From Sulfuricurvum sp. PC08-66 (GTDB taxonomy: Bacteria; Campylobacterota; Campylobacteria; Campylobacterales; Sulfurimonadaceae), in contig JQIT01000015.1 of assembly GCA_000830255.1 (NCBI GenBank), positions 1-58,661 of the forward strand: a DNA stretch of 58,661 nt. The letters run 5' to 3'. Made by a program: the position numbers and the translations under genes. Under the pieces are notes generated by a model. The model saw only the letters and a list, made by a program, of their open reading frames with translations, was not told where the DNA came from and searched no databases. Each line of letters begins with the position of its first letter. The stretch's first letter is position 1. Of this stretch, positions 31,801-40,639 are shown one piece after another.

Positions 31801-32056
31801 TCTTTGTAGCGGCTATACGCGCATCGATTCGGCTTTGTAGTTCTTGGGTTGTAAGCGATGTGTGAGGGGCTTTTTTGTCTCTATCGAGGCGGTTTTTTAG
31901 CTCTTTGGCGTAGCTTTCTGGCGTAGGGAAGCTTTCCAAAAATTTAGCTTGCGGCTCTTGAGAGAGAATTTTGACCTTGTTTTTTGGGAAAAGTTCCAAA
32001 AGTGAAAAGAGTTTTTGTGCGTAGTCATCGCTGATTTTGAGTGTGACTGTTTGCAT
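31790..32056 (-). CDS. antitoxin of the interrupted RelE/ParE module
   Basis: An 88-residue antitoxin. The N-terminal strand-helix TVTLKISDDYAQKLFSLLEL is a DNA-binding or dimerisation segment, and the charged C-terminal half (AKELKNRLDRDKK, ELQSRIDARIAATKNA) would wrap the toxin. A GGGAGAAGAG site precedes the ATG at 32056. Its start region is intact, so it can still be made, although its toxin is broken by the R-M island. Family not sharply assigned. Confidence 0.7.
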   Translation of the reverse strand: MQTVTLKISDDYAQKLFSLLELFPKNKVKILSQEPQAKFLESFPTPESYAKELKNRLDRDKKAPHTSLTTQELQSRIDARIAATKNAR

Positions 32057-32102
32057 CTCTTCTCCCTTGGATTATATGGCGCATATTGTACCTAGTATGC
32101 GA

Positions 32103-32127
32103 AAAATTTTGCCAAAATTTTTTGGCA
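32103..32127 (-). terminator. intrinsic terminator after the thioredoxin-like gene
   Basis: On the minus strand TGCCAAAA, a two-base loop and TTTTGGCA form a perfect 8-base stem (32110-32127), followed by a T-rich run (32109-32107 and beyond). It lies 10 bases after the gene ending at 32137. Confidence 0.6.
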
Positions 32128-32136
32128 GTGGTGTAG

Positions 32137-32565
32137 CTATTTGCTCTCCTGCTCTTCGGCGAAGCTTAGTTTGGCTTCGGCTAAATCCTCCAAAAATTCT
32201 GCTTTTTTACGAAACCCTATCGACTGCCACAAATCCATGCCCGAAACGGGGTCGATGTAGTTGATGACAGGGATGCGGTCGGTTTGGTAGGCGGCAGGAT
32301 AGGAGACGGTGTCATTATTTTTGACGAGTACGGGGATGAAATCTTTGGCAATGAGTGCCGCTATATCTTCCTTGGACAATACTCTACGTGCGAGTGCTTT
32401 GCACCACGGACAGCTGTCGGAGACGACGATGAGCATCAAAAGCTTTTTCTCCTTGATGGCTTGCGCTTTGCCTTTGGCGTAATCACGCTCATACCCTAGT
32501 GATTCATAGGCGTCACCACCCCATACGAGGCCTAGCGTGAGGAGAAGTAGAAGCAATTTTTTCAT
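32137..32565 (-). CDS. exported thioredoxin-like protein (CPWC)
   Basis: A 142-residue protein with a signal peptide (MKKLLLLLLTLGLVWGGDA) and a thioredoxin fold. The redox pair is in VVSDSCPWCKALARRVLS; a later cis-Pro region is RIPVINYIDP. It resembles DUF255/SoxW-like periplasmic thioredoxins that handle disulfides or sulfur compounds. I chose the ATG at 32565 because AAGGATACACG precedes it. A similar exported thioredoxin is encoded at 55645. Substrate unknown. Confidence 0.85.
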   Translation of the reverse strand: MKKLLLLLLTLGLVWGGDAYESLGYERDYAKGKAQAIKEKKLLMLIVVSDSCPWCKALARRVLSKEDIAALIAKDFIPVLVKNNDTVSYPAAYQTDRIPVINYIDPVSGMDLWQSIGFRKKAEFLEDLAEAKLSFAEEQESK

Positions 32566-32676
32566 CGTGTATCCTTGTGTCGATAGATAAGTTTGCATTA
32601 TAACGCTAGGTGCTATAACGAAGCTAAACGTCTCAAATTAGCATCGATAATAGCGACGCTTTACAGCTAGAGGCGT

Positions 32677-32682
32677 TATAAT
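32677..32682 (+). promoter_or_regulatory. -10 box before rdgB
   Basis: TATAAT at 32677-32682 lies within an inverted GGCG...CGCC repeat 25 bases before the rdgB start. No clear -35 is present at normal spacing. Confidence 0.4.
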
Positions 32683-32706
32683 CGCCGCTAAAAAAGAGAG
32701 AGCTTC

Positions 32707-33300
32707 ATGCGATTGGTTTTGGCTACGTCCAACAAAGGCAAGGTGCGCGAAATTCAAGCGCTTTTCGCCCCTTATGAAGTGGTGCCCTACACACAGCTCA
32801 TCGAGGCGTTTGAGATTGTCGAAGATGCGCCTACTTTCAAGGGCAATGCGCTTATCAAGGCGCGTGCCGTCTACGCCGCCTTGGGCGATGCCAATGCTCT
32901 GGTGATGGCAGATGACAGTGGTATCTCCATCGCGGCACTAGACGGCGCACCCGATATCTATTCAGCGCGCTACGCAGGCGTGGGAGCTACCGATGCCCAA
33001 AACGTCGCAAAGGTGGTCGAAAATCTCCATGCCCTTGGTATGAGCACCTCAAAAGCCTACTACACCGCCGCTATTGCCGTGGTGGGTGCGCAAGAGGAGC
33101 TGGTCACGCACGGCTGGATGCATGGCAGGGTCATCGATACCCCACGCGGTGACAAGGGTTTTGGCTACGACCCGCTCTTCATTCCAGATGGCTATACCCA
33201 AACGCTAGGCGAGCTAGATGAGGGTATCAAAGCCCAATTGTCACACCGCGCCCAAGCCTTGGCGCACATGCATCAAATCCTCAAAACACGGAGCTATTAA
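32707..33300 (+). CDS. rdgB: XTP/dITP diphosphatase RdgB (Ham1)
   Basis: A 197-residue house-cleaning enzyme that hydrolyses inosine and xanthosine triphosphates to monophosphates, keeping deaminated purines out of DNA and RNA. The N-terminal TSNKGKVREIQALF motif binds substrate; LVMADDSGISIAALDGAPD carries the catalytic acidic residues; RVIDTPRGDKGFGYDPLF and SHRAQALAHM are also conserved. Length is normal. The next gene overlaps by one base (TAATG). Confidence 0.97.
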   Translation: MRLVLATSNKGKVREIQALFAPYEVVPYTQLIEAFEIVEDAPTFKGNALIKARAVYAALGDANALVMADDSGISIAALDGAPDIYSARYAGVGATDAQNVAKVVENLHALGMSTSKAYYTAAIAVVGAQEELVTHGWMHGRVIDTPRGDKGFGYDPLFIPDGYTQTLGELDEGIKAQLSHRAQALAHMHQILKTRSY

Positions 33301-34613
33301 TGTTCAAGACAGTCTTCCCTCTCGTATCGATAATGTTCGTTCGCTTTTTTGGGCTTTTTATCGTCATGCCTGTTCTCTCGGTCTACGCTATGACAATGCA
33401 GGGTGCCAATGAACTTCTCATAGGGCTTACCTTCGCAGGCTACTCACTCGCGCAAATGCTCTTGGTGATGCCTTTTGGACGTCTCAGCGATGCCATCGGA
33501 CGCAAAACTACTATTGCGATTGGCTTGGCGATTTTTGCCGCTGGGTCGTTGGTGTGCGCCTATAGTACCACTATCGAGATGCTTCTCTTTGGGCGTATCC
33601 TCCAAGGTGCAGGAGCCATTAGCGCCGTCACCTCGGCACTGGTGGGTGACATCGTCAAAGAGGAACAACGCACCAAAGCGATGGCGTTTGTAGGTATGGG
33701 TATCGGTATGAGTACCGTTGTTTCGATGATTGTCGGACCTGTGCTAGCCTCGATGTACGATTTGAGTATGCTCTTTGTGGTCACCTTTGTCTTGGTCGTG
33801 GTAGAGATGGTCATTCTCTTTGTTTTTGTGCCTAGCCCTGCCAAAGTGCACTACACCTTTGCGCGCAAAACCACCACACGAGAGCTTTTGACCCATCGAC
33901 CGATTCTCACGATGTCACTGATCAATCTTTTCCAAAAAGGGCTGATTACCATGACCTTCGTCATTGTGCCTCTGCTTTTTGTGCGCACTTTTGGGTGGGA
34001 GAAAGGCGATTTGATAACGCTCTATGTGCCTGCCTTTATCGTCGCCTTTTTTGCGATGGGCATATCATCGATGTTGGCGGATGCCAAGGGCAAATATAAA
34101 TTGGTCATGGCGATAAGCCTCTCGCTTTTCGCCCTCTCGTATGCGCTCTTTGGGCTAAGCGCATCGCAAACGGTAGCCTTCATCGGCGTGGTGCTCTTTT
34201 TTGTCGGCTTTAATATGCTCGAACCGATGATGCAGTCACTCATCACAAAATATGCCAAAGCGCACGAACGCGGTAATGTGCTAGGACTCTTCAACGGTTT
34301 TGGCTTTTTGGGTGGCGCACTTGGGGGTGTATTAGGCGGCGTGGCGCTTATCGAGGGTCAGATGGTGTGGGTCGTGGCGGGTGTCATTGTGGCAAGCGTG
34401 GCGCTACTCTATCTAGGCGCCTCGATGCACAATCCTGCACGGCTCAAAAACCTCTATATCGAGGCTATGAGTACTGACAGCGGCAAACTCTCTGCCCTTG
34501 AAGCGCAAGGCAAAATCGTGGAGTGGTACCGCAACGACACCGAGGGACTCTATATCATTAAATACGACACGGGTCATATCGATGAGGAGAGATTGAGAGC
34601 GGCGATTTTATAA
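33300..34613 (+). CDS. MFS transporter with a C-terminal extension
   Basis: A 437-residue major facilitator, probable drug or metabolite exporter. About 12 helices with the motif A loop GRLSDAIGRKTTIAIGL and the GRILQGAGAISAVTSALVGD segment of proton-driven exporters. After the last helix (about residue 380) a 55-residue cytosolic domain follows, with GKIVEWYRNDTEGLYIIKY and HIDEERLR, resembling a small ferredoxin-like metal-binding domain but without Cys residues. Substrate unknown. It overlaps rdgB by one base. Confidence 0.85.
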   Translation: MFKTVFPLVSIMFVRFFGLFIVMPVLSVYAMTMQGANELLIGLTFAGYSLAQMLLVMPFGRLSDAIGRKTTIAIGLAIFAAGSLVCAYSTTIEMLLFGRILQGAGAISAVTSALVGDIVKEEQRTKAMAFVGMGIGMSTVVSMIVGPVLASMYDLSMLFVVTFVLVVVEMVILFVFVPSPAKVHYTFARKTTTRELLTHRPILTMSLINLFQKGLITMTFVIVPLLFVRTFGWEKGDLITLYVPAFIVAFFAMGISSMLADAKGKYKLVMAISLSLFALSYALFGLSASQTVAFIGVVLFFVGFNMLEPMMQSLITKYAKAHERGNVLGLFNGFGFLGGALGGVLGGVALIEGQMVWVVAGVIVASVALLYLGASMHNPARLKNLYIEAMSTDSGKLSALEAQGKIVEWYRNDTEGLYIIKYDTGHIDEERLRAAIL

Positions 34614-34663
34614 GTAGTTTTGCTTAAAAAGAGCGCTATTACACATACCAAACGTGAGAAATT

Positions 34664-36619
34664 TTAGACCTTGAACCCTTTGACAATCGTGCCCAACTCT
34701 TGGGCGAGGTGCGAGAGTTCAGCACCGATTTTTTTGTTCAAATTGGAGCCATCGATACCTTGTTCTGCGACCGTGCGAATGTGATTGAGGCTTTGGTTTA
34801 TCTCTTGGACGGCTTTGGTCTGTTCTGTAGAGACTTTGGAGACTTTTTGGTTGTTGGCATTGATTTGTCCCATGAGTTGTGTAATCAAATCGAGTACTTT
34901 CCCTGATTCTCTAGCGACACTTAGCGTCTCTAGTGCCATGTCATTGCTACTGTGCATCGCATCGACAGCGTTTTGTGTGCCATCTTGGATTCCTTTGATG
35001 ATGACATTTATTTCGCCTAGACTTCGTTGGGTACGCTCTGCCAATTTGCGTACTTCATCGGCTACGACGGCAAATCCTCGACCATGTTCTCCTGCACGCG
35101 CCGCCTCGATAGCGGCATTGAGGGAGAGGAGATTGGTCTGTTCTGCAATACCGCTAATCACCTCAAGAACCGTCGAAACAGAGCCTACTTGTTGAGCCAG
35201 AGCAGAGATTTTTTCAGAGCTATCGTTGAGTCCAGTGCTTAGCTCTTCCATAGCGATTAAGCTCTTTTCGACATTGATTTTGCCTTTTTGCGCCTCGTTA
35301 TTACCTTGTTGAGAGGCTTGTGTGGCTTCATTGGCAAGGTCGTTCATGTTTTCAAACGTAGCGCGTATGGCTTGGCTGACGCTCAAAACATGCTCGATAG
35401 CTTTGTCTTGGTCGTGCAGTCCCTTGTCCATGCGATTGGCTACGTCGCCTAGATGATTAGAGTTGCTCGATAGGTTTTGAGAGGTTTTGATGATATTGCC
35501 TACGGTAGTACGTAGAGAGTTTTGCATGGTAGTGAGTGCTTGCAAGAGGCGTGTACCCTCATCTTCACCGCTGATTTTGATAGTGTTGGTGAGTGCTCCT
35601 TGGGCAATGTTTTCAGCGGTGACCATCGCTTGGGTGAGGCGACCCAAGAGTGGTTTGGTGCTCAAAAAGATGAACAAAAAGAGAATAAGCGTGGAGAGTG
35701 CAATACCTGCTACAGAGATGGTGATGAGTTTGTTACGCATCGAATTTATTTGCACCATGTAGCTCTCGATAGGCGTAGCGGTTACGATGGTCAAATCGTC
35801 GAAATCAACCTTGGTATAGGAGGCGATATACTCCTTGCTATCGAGGATAAAGGTATGTGTGCCAAAGGGAGATTTTCGCGTCTCTTGAAAGAAGGATTCG
35901 AGCGATTTTTCTTGGGAGAAGTCGAGTGTGAGAATATAGTCGCTTTTGGTAGCAGCATATACGATTCCCTTTTTGTTGAGCAAAAAGGCTTGCGCTTTGC
36001 TATCTTCGAGCTTCATGGTGTGACCAATGAGATTGATCAAATCGACAGGTATCATCAAATGCCCATAGAGTGCATGAGTGTGCTCATCCAGTAGAGGCGA
36101 CATGACAAAGGTAAAGGGGCGTTTGGTAATAGGAGAGACCTCCGTGAAGCCAATGTGAGGTTCTTTGGAACTAAGGGCAGGCCAGACAGGGTATTGGTCA
36201 GTGAAGACGAAGGATTCTGATGCGCCATTGAGTGCATCTGCTACGATTTTGTTTTTGCTGGTTACGAAGTAGTTTTCGAAGAGTCCATTGACGTTTTTGA
36301 AAACATTGTGGAGGTCGTTGCGCATGTCGTCTCGAAGATGCGTATCGATTTTGTTCTCTAATGTCCATTGCTTGGCGATGGTTGTTGCATGGGTGAGGTG
36401 AAGGACATTGGTATTGAGTGTCATGGCGTCGCGTACGAGGTTGTCGATTTGAACCTTTTTCTCATAGGTGATACTCTCCATAGCACTCCGAGTCACAGAG
36501 TCGAGGACGGCGGTGGTGCTGTGAAGTGTGTAGAGTAGGGAGACAATCATGACAGCGGCAATAGAGAGGAGCGAGACACCAAAAAGCACATTGTGCTTAC
36601 TTATTTTGAAATTATTCAC
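34664..36619 (-). CDS. methyl-accepting chemotaxis protein with a Cache-type sensor
   Basis: A 651-residue chemoreceptor. Membrane helix 1 (NVLFGVSLLSIAAVMIVSLLY is cut here) lies near the N-terminus and helix 2 (LITISVAGIALSTLILFLF) at about 295-315; the 250-residue periplasmic region has the dCache pattern (GFTEVSPITKRPFTFVMS, YGHLMIPVDLINLIG). HAMP and the signalling tip follow: [20 protein letters not shown], then [15 protein letters not shown]. Its ligand is unknown. It is monocistronic and stands apart from the main che operon. Confidence 0.95.
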   Translation of the reverse strand: MNNFKISKHNVLFGVSLLSIAAVMIVSLLYTLHSTTAVLDSVTRSAMESITYEKKVQIDNLVRDAMTLNTNVLHLTHATTIAKQWTLENKIDTHLRDDMRNDLHNVFKNVNGLFENYFVTSKNKIVADALNGASESFVFTDQYPVWPALSSKEPHIGFTEVSPITKRPFTFVMSPLLDEHTHALYGHLMIPVDLINLIGHTMKLEDSKAQAFLLNKKGIVYAATKSDYILTLDFSQEKSLESFFQETRKSPFGTHTFILDSKEYIASYTKVDFDDLTIVTATPIESYMVQINSMRNKLITISVAGIALSTLILFLFIFLSTKPLLGRLTQAMVTAENIAQGALTNTIKISGEDEGTRLLQALTTMQNSLRTTVGNIIKTSQNLSSNSNHLGDVANRMDKGLHDQDKAIEHVLSVSQAIRATFENMNDLANEATQASQQGNNEAQKGKINVEKSLIAMEELSTGLNDSSEKISALAQQVGSVSTVLEVISGIAEQTNLLSLNAAIEAARAGEHGRGFAVVADEVRKLAERTQRSLGEINVIIKGIQDGTQNAVDAMHSSNDMALETLSVARESGKVLDLITQLMGQINANNQKVSKVSTEQTKAVQEINQSLNHIRTVAEQGIDGSNLNKKIGAELSHLAQELGTIVKGFKV

Positions 36620-36699
36620 GGCTTTTTCCTTTAAAATTTGCCGTTGCCACAGATAAGATTTGATTATAGTATGTGATTAAATTGTGAAAACGGTGCGAG

Positions 36700-36733
36700 A
36701 TTATAGGGATAAAGCGGTCACGTATCGGTCACG
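36700..36733 (-). promoter_or_regulatory. promoter with tandem direct repeats before the chemoreceptor gene
   Basis: On the minus strand TATAAT lies at 36705-36700, and an 8-base repeat CGTGACCG occurs twice (36733-36726 and 36722-36715) with an 11-base period, overlapping the -35 position. Such spacing of one helical turn suggests an activator site. A second TATAAT is at 36668-36663. Confidence 0.4.
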
Positions 36734-36764
36734 GCAAGGAGTAGTTTGAGCGCGCCGACAGCGT

Positions 36765-37553
36765 TTACCGCGCCCACTCCGCGAGTCCCATGACGATTTC
36801 CACGCCAATGAGGACAATGATAATCCACTCCAAAAAGGAGCTGTGATTGTGTTGGGTGAGGTCGAGGACGATACCGATATCATCCTTGATGTTGTTGAGT
36901 TTGTACTCGATAATATCGAAGCGCGCTTTTAGCTCTAGGGCGTATGACAAGCGATTGTAGAGTAGCTCCGCCTCTTCGTTATCCCACAAAATATTGGGTT
37001 TGTCCAGCAGGTGCAAATCGATGAGAATATCGTGACGCATAAGTACGAGCTCTTTGGAGAAGCGGGCAAGTTTGTTGCGTTGGAAGAGTGACTGCGTATC
37101 GGCACGCTCGATGAGGTTACGACTGCGTTCGAAGTAGTCTACGAGGCGGTTTTCATAAAATTCGAGTGCGACGCTTTGGGAGATGACATGCGCGATAATG
37201 ATGAGATGGATGACCGACTCTTCGCGCAAAACGATGGAGTTGTTATCGATATGAAACATCCCTGCAATGCTCTCATCGATACGAATGGGGTAATCTTGGG
37301 TGAGGAGATTTTGGGTGTAGAGCTGCGCATTGGGGACGCCGAGTTTTTCGAGTGCATCGATAATAGCACTGCGTGAAAAGTCGATAAAGGTGAGAACATT
37401 GAATTGCGTGTAGGTCAAAAGCGCACTGCCTACGCGGGCATAGAAGGTCGCCTCGATACTCTTAATGAGCGAAATATCAAGCAACTCTTGCAACTGTAGT
37501 CGGTTCATCGAAAAGGGCAGGTGAACTGCTACTAAATCCATCGATTTTGGCAT
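36765..37553 (-). CDS. RMD1/DUF155-family membrane protein
   Basis: A 262-residue protein of the RMD1/YDR282C (DUF155, PF02582) group. It is mostly helical with the family segments IVLREESVIHLIIIAHVISQ and ELVLMRHDILIDLHLLDKP, and ends in one C-terminal membrane helix (LEWIIIVLIGVEIVMGL). Eukaryotic homologues anchor to mitochondrial membranes; the bacterial role is unknown. It follows mgtE with a 36-base gap on the same strand, so a link to magnesium or membrane function is possible. Confidence 0.8.
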   Translation of the reverse strand: MPKSMDLVAVHLPFSMNRLQLQELLDISLIKSIEATFYARVGSALLTYTQFNVLTFIDFSRSAIIDALEKLGVPNAQLYTQNLLTQDYPIRIDESIAGMFHIDNNSIVLREESVIHLIIIAHVISQSVALEFYENRLVDYFERSRNLIERADTQSLFQRNKLARFSKELVLMRHDILIDLHLLDKPNILWDNEEAELLYNRLSYALELKARFDIIEYKLNNIKDDIGIVLDLTQHNHSSFLEWIIIVLIGVEIVMGLAEWAR

Positions 37554-37589
37554 GAAAACTCCTCTAGCATGGGATATAAGGCGTCTACG

Positions 37590-38948
37590 TTATAACAAAA
37601 TGATACTTGCTAATCCTAAAAAGCTGAAAAAGCCTACGATATCGGTGACGGTGGTGAGAAGCACCGAGGAGCCAATGGCAGGGTCGATAGAGGCTTTTTT
37701 GAGGAGCAACGGAATGAGCGCCCCAAAAAAGCCTGCGGCGAGTAGATTGATAACCATCGCCATACCAATCACCACCCCAAGCATAGCCCTATCGAACCAA
37801 AACCATGCAATAAGCCCCATCGCTACGGCAAAAATAGTACCGTTGAGAAGCGCCAAAAGCACCTCTTTTTGCAACGTCTCTTTGGCATCGTCGCCGCTAA
37901 TATCTCCTAGCGCCATTTGACGCACGGTGACGGTGAGGGTTTGCGTACCTGCATTGCCCCCCATCGAGGCTACGATAGGCATGAGCACCGCCAAAGCGAC
38001 CAAGGATTGGAGTGTCGTATCGAACCAGCCGATGACAATCGAAGCGGCAATTGCGGTGAGGAGATTGACTCCCAGCCAAACCGCACGGTGTCGCCCAATA
38101 CGTAGCAAACTCTCCTCCTGCTCCGCCTCTTCATTGACCCCTGCAAGGTGATAGAGCTGTCCAGTGGCGCGCTCTTCGATGATGTCGTAGATGTCGTCCG
38201 CGGTGATGCGTCCGATGAGATTGCCCTTGGCATCGATGACAGGTACGACGTTCATGTCGTAATTGGAGGCGATTTCGACCACTTCGTTGATATCGTCGGT
38301 CGCTTGTACGGCGATAGTGTTGACACCCTCTTTGACCAGCTCCTCATAAAAGACATTGGGACCGATAAGGATGAGGTCTTCCAACAGAATCGAACCCAAA
38401 AATTTATTGCGATGGTTGATGACGTAGACTTGGTAGACGCTGTCTAGCTCTTTGGCGGCTTTGAGCTGTTTGAGGCGGCGAATCGAATCGCCTACCTTCT
38501 CATCGATATGGGCGTAAAAAAGCTCGGTTTGCATATAGGAACCCGCCTCATAATCGCCATAGGAGATGAGGGCTTGGAGGGTGTGACGATCCTCTTCGGG
38601 GAGGTTTTGCAAGAGCTCTTCAGCGACATCCTCATCGACATCCTCGATATTACGAATCAGCTCTGCGGCATCATCGGTATCGAGGGTATGGGTAAGATCC
38701 GCAAGCTGACTAGGGGTGAAGTGCTCGATAATCTCTTCGTGACAATAGGAAGGTAGCTCGATAATGACCTGAGCGCGTAGCTCTGGTGAGAGGTCGTTGA
38801 GCACTTCGAGGTAGAGGTGTTCATCTTCGTCGCGCAACTCCAACAAAATTTCAGCGACATCGTACGGGTGGGTGGTGTTATCGGTTCCATCATTGAGGCG
38901 CTTAATCGTATCGTGAAGGGATTGCAGTAAGGCAGAGCGCTCTTGCAT
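37590..38948 (-). CDS. mgtE: magnesium transporter MgtE
   Basis: A 452-residue MgtE channel that imports magnesium and is gated by it. The acidic N-domain (LLELRDEDEHLYLEVLNDLS, LEDLTHT-like repeats, residues 1-130) precedes two CBS domains (about 135-255) with ARG-like nucleotide sites, then a connecting helix and about five membrane helices with GNAGTQTLTVTVRQMA, the conserved pore segment. Length and order are normal. TAGGAGGCC precedes the ATG. Confidence 0.96.
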   Translation of the reverse strand: MQERSALLQSLHDTIKRLNDGTDNTTHPYDVAEILLELRDEDEHLYLEVLNDLSPELRAQVIIELPSYCHEEIIEHFTPSQLADLTHTLDTDDAAELIRNIEDVDEDVAEELLQNLPEEDRHTLQALISYGDYEAGSYMQTELFYAHIDEKVGDSIRRLKQLKAAKELDSVYQVYVINHRNKFLGSILLEDLILIGPNVFYEELVKEGVNTIAVQATDDINEVVEIASNYDMNVVPVIDAKGNLIGRITADDIYDIIEERATGQLYHLAGVNEEAEQEESLLRIGRHRAVWLGVNLLTAIAASIVIGWFDTTLQSLVALAVLMPIVASMGGNAGTQTLTVTVRQMALGDISGDDAKETLQKEVLLALLNGTIFAVAMGLIAWFWFDRAMLGVVIGMAMVINLLAAGFFGALIPLLLKKASIDPAIGSSVLLTTVTDIVGFFSFLGLASIILL

Positions 38949-39001
38949 GATGGCCTCCTAAAAAGTGAGCTTTTGGAGCGGTGACCCCTTTTGTGGGCGC
39001 C

Positions 39002-39007
39002 ATTATA
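39002..39007 (-). promoter_or_regulatory. -10 box of mgtE
   Basis: TATAAT on the minus strand at 39007-39002, about 55 bases upstream of the mgtE start at 38948. A TTGCCC is 19 bases further upstream, a weak -35. Confidence 0.4.
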
Positions 39008-39073
39008 GCCCAAGGCTAGGCGTTTGGGGCAAGATTCGCATACGTTTTGGCGCGGTGCGAAGGCTTTTTTGTA

Positions 39074-39082
39074 TGCTAAAAT
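39074..39082 (+). promoter_or_regulatory. extended -10 promoter of the GNAT gene
   Basis: TGCTAAAAT at 39074-39082 follows a T-rich stretch and is 28 bases before the ATG at 39110, with AAAGGA between. Same form as at 1420 and 48990. Confidence 0.5.
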
Positions 39083-39109
39083 TCTTTCTCATAAAGGATA
39101 ATAAAAACG

Positions 39110-39565
39110 ATGATACGAGAAGCAAAGAGTAGTGACGTAGAAGCTATATATCACATCGAAAAAACGATGTTTAAAGATGAAGTCTATTTTGGATTGCAAG
39201 AGGCGGAGATAGCCAAACTTATTCGCAAAAAATCGACAAAACTTTTTGTCTATTGCGATGAAAACGACCGCGCTGTGGGGTATGCCTTGGCACTTTTGGT
39301 GGGAGAAAAGGGGGTGTGGTTCAACTCTTTGGCGGTGCTACAGCCCTATCACAGCACGAATGCGGCAAAGCTACTCTTTCAAGAGGTGGAAGCTATTAGA
39401 AGAACCAAAGGGAGTACAGTAGTTATTTTGGAGATTCGAAAAGACAACCGCGCCCTAGAGAGACGCTACAAAAACTTGGGATACACCGTGTGGAAAGAGA
39501 TAGAGGCCTATTATCCTGATGGATGTGGCGCCTATCGAATGACGAAGTGCTTTTCCAAAGCGTGA
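39110..39565 (+). CDS. GNAT-family N-acetyltransferase
   Basis: A 151-residue acetyltransferase of the RimI-like type. MIREAKSSDVEAIYHIEKTM is the N-terminal strand-helix, VWFNSLAVLQPYHSTNAAKL the coenzyme A-binding segment (the usual Q/RxxGxG is degenerate: QPYHSTNA), and VVILEIRKDNRALERRYKNL with GYTVWKEIEAYYPDG matches the family end (N...YxxxGF). Likely acetylates a protein N-terminus or small amine; the target is unknown. AAAGGATAAT precedes the start. Confidence 0.88.
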   Translation: MIREAKSSDVEAIYHIEKTMFKDEVYFGLQEAEIAKLIRKKSTKLFVYCDENDRAVGYALALLVGEKGVWFNSLAVLQPYHSTNAAKLLFQEVEAIRRTKGSTVVILEIRKDNRALERRYKNLGYTVWKEIEAYYPDGCGAYRMTKCFSKA

Positions 39566-39573
39566 AGCTTTGG
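39555..39573. terminator. terminator between convergent genes
   Basis: CCAAAGC (39555-39561), a five-base loop and GCTTTGG (39567-39573) form a perfect 7-base stem, with TTATTTTT shortly after on plus. It overlaps the stop of the GNAT gene and lies just before the end of the minus-strand gene, so it may act in both directions. Confidence 0.6.
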
Positions 39574-39578
39574 AGGGG

Positions 39579-40562
39579 TTATTTTTGGTAGATGGTATAT
39601 TTTGGGATGAGTTGGAAGGGTCGATAGGACATTTTGACTTTGCGTAGATTTTCAAAGCCCATATCGTCGCCTACGTTGATATAGGTGACGCCCTCGTAGT
39701 GCTGTTTGAGCACTTTACAAAACTCACGGAAGATGAACTGCGCACATCCCATTACTTCAAAATCGGTCTTTTCGATGATGACGGTGGCGGTATCGGCACT
39801 GATGCGCTCCCCTGCGGTGAAACCTTTGATTTCGTCATTGATGTAGATGACCAGTCCGATGAGTTGTAATGATTCGTAGTGTTTGAGCATCTTTTTGATA
39901 GCGTGACGTTCCATGTGAATGCCCTCCAAAAAGCTCTCCGCTTCGGCTTTGGGCATATATTTGATACGGTCTTCGACCCATTTGTTGAAAAGCGCCAAAA
40001 TCGCGTCGTAGTGGGTGACGGGGTCGAGGATTTCGATGCGGTGGTCGGCGTAGGATTTGACAAATTTATTGATTTCGGTGCGTTTGGTGTGGTAGCTGTT
40101 GCCGCGTAGTTCGATAAGTGCATCGACCTCGTAGACGTAATCGACGAGCTTTTTCTCGATGACGTAATACTCTAGCATTTGGAACATGCTCTCTGCTTCG
40201 TCGGCAGTTTGCAAAAACTCCTCAATCATCGAGGCTTGAACATAATCGATACGCGAATAGTAGGGAGAGCTGTTGTTGGCGTTCATCACCTCAAAACAGC
40301 GCAACATCGCATCGATGGCGTTTTTCTTTTTGCCCAACGGTGGCAATAGCATGGTCAGCTCTCCGCCCACCATAATGAAAAGACAGTAGCATTTGTTGAT
40401 GATGGCGTAGAAGCCACTCGCGTTGGAGAGCCAAATATAGTTGGCAGCGAAGGTATAGTCGCTCAAAACGACGTCGACTTTTGTGAGGTATTTTTCGAAA
40501 AGGGGCTTGGATTGGAGGGTGAACGCGTTGAGTTTTTGTTTGTCGATGGTGAGCTTTGCCAT
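39579..40562 (-). CDS. DUF2156 protein (phosphatidylglycerol lysyltransferase-like domain)
   Basis: A 327-residue soluble protein of the DUF2156/PF09924 group: a double acetyltransferase-like fold with SDYTFAANYIWLSNASGFYA, TIDKQKLNAF, ELRGNSYHTKRTEINKF and GLVIYINDEIKGFTAGERIS, ending in YINVGDDMGFENLRKVKMSY. The family includes the lysyltransferase half of MprF, but this protein has no membrane part, so it is not MprF itself. Function in Campylobacterota unknown; acyl or aminoacyl transfer is likely. Confidence 0.85.
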   Translation of the reverse strand: MAKLTIDKQKLNAFTLQSKPLFEKYLTKVDVVLSDYTFAANYIWLSNASGFYAIINKCYCLFIMVGGELTMLLPPLGKKKNAIDAMLRCFEVMNANNSSPYYSRIDYVQASMIEEFLQTADEAESMFQMLEYYVIEKKLVDYVYEVDALIELRGNSYHTKRTEINKFVKSYADHRIEILDPVTHYDAILALFNKWVEDRIKYMPKAEAESFLEGIHMERHAIKKMLKHYESLQLIGLVIYINDEIKGFTAGERISADTATVIIEKTDFEVMGCAQFIFREFCKVLKQHYEGVTYINVGDDMGFENLRKVKMSYRPFQLIPKYTIYQK

Positions 40563-40639
40563 GGGTTCCTACGTAAGGTAATTTGAGCGAAATAGTACTC
40601 TTTTTTAGGTCAAAAAGCGGTGATTTTTTGGAGTGTTTT

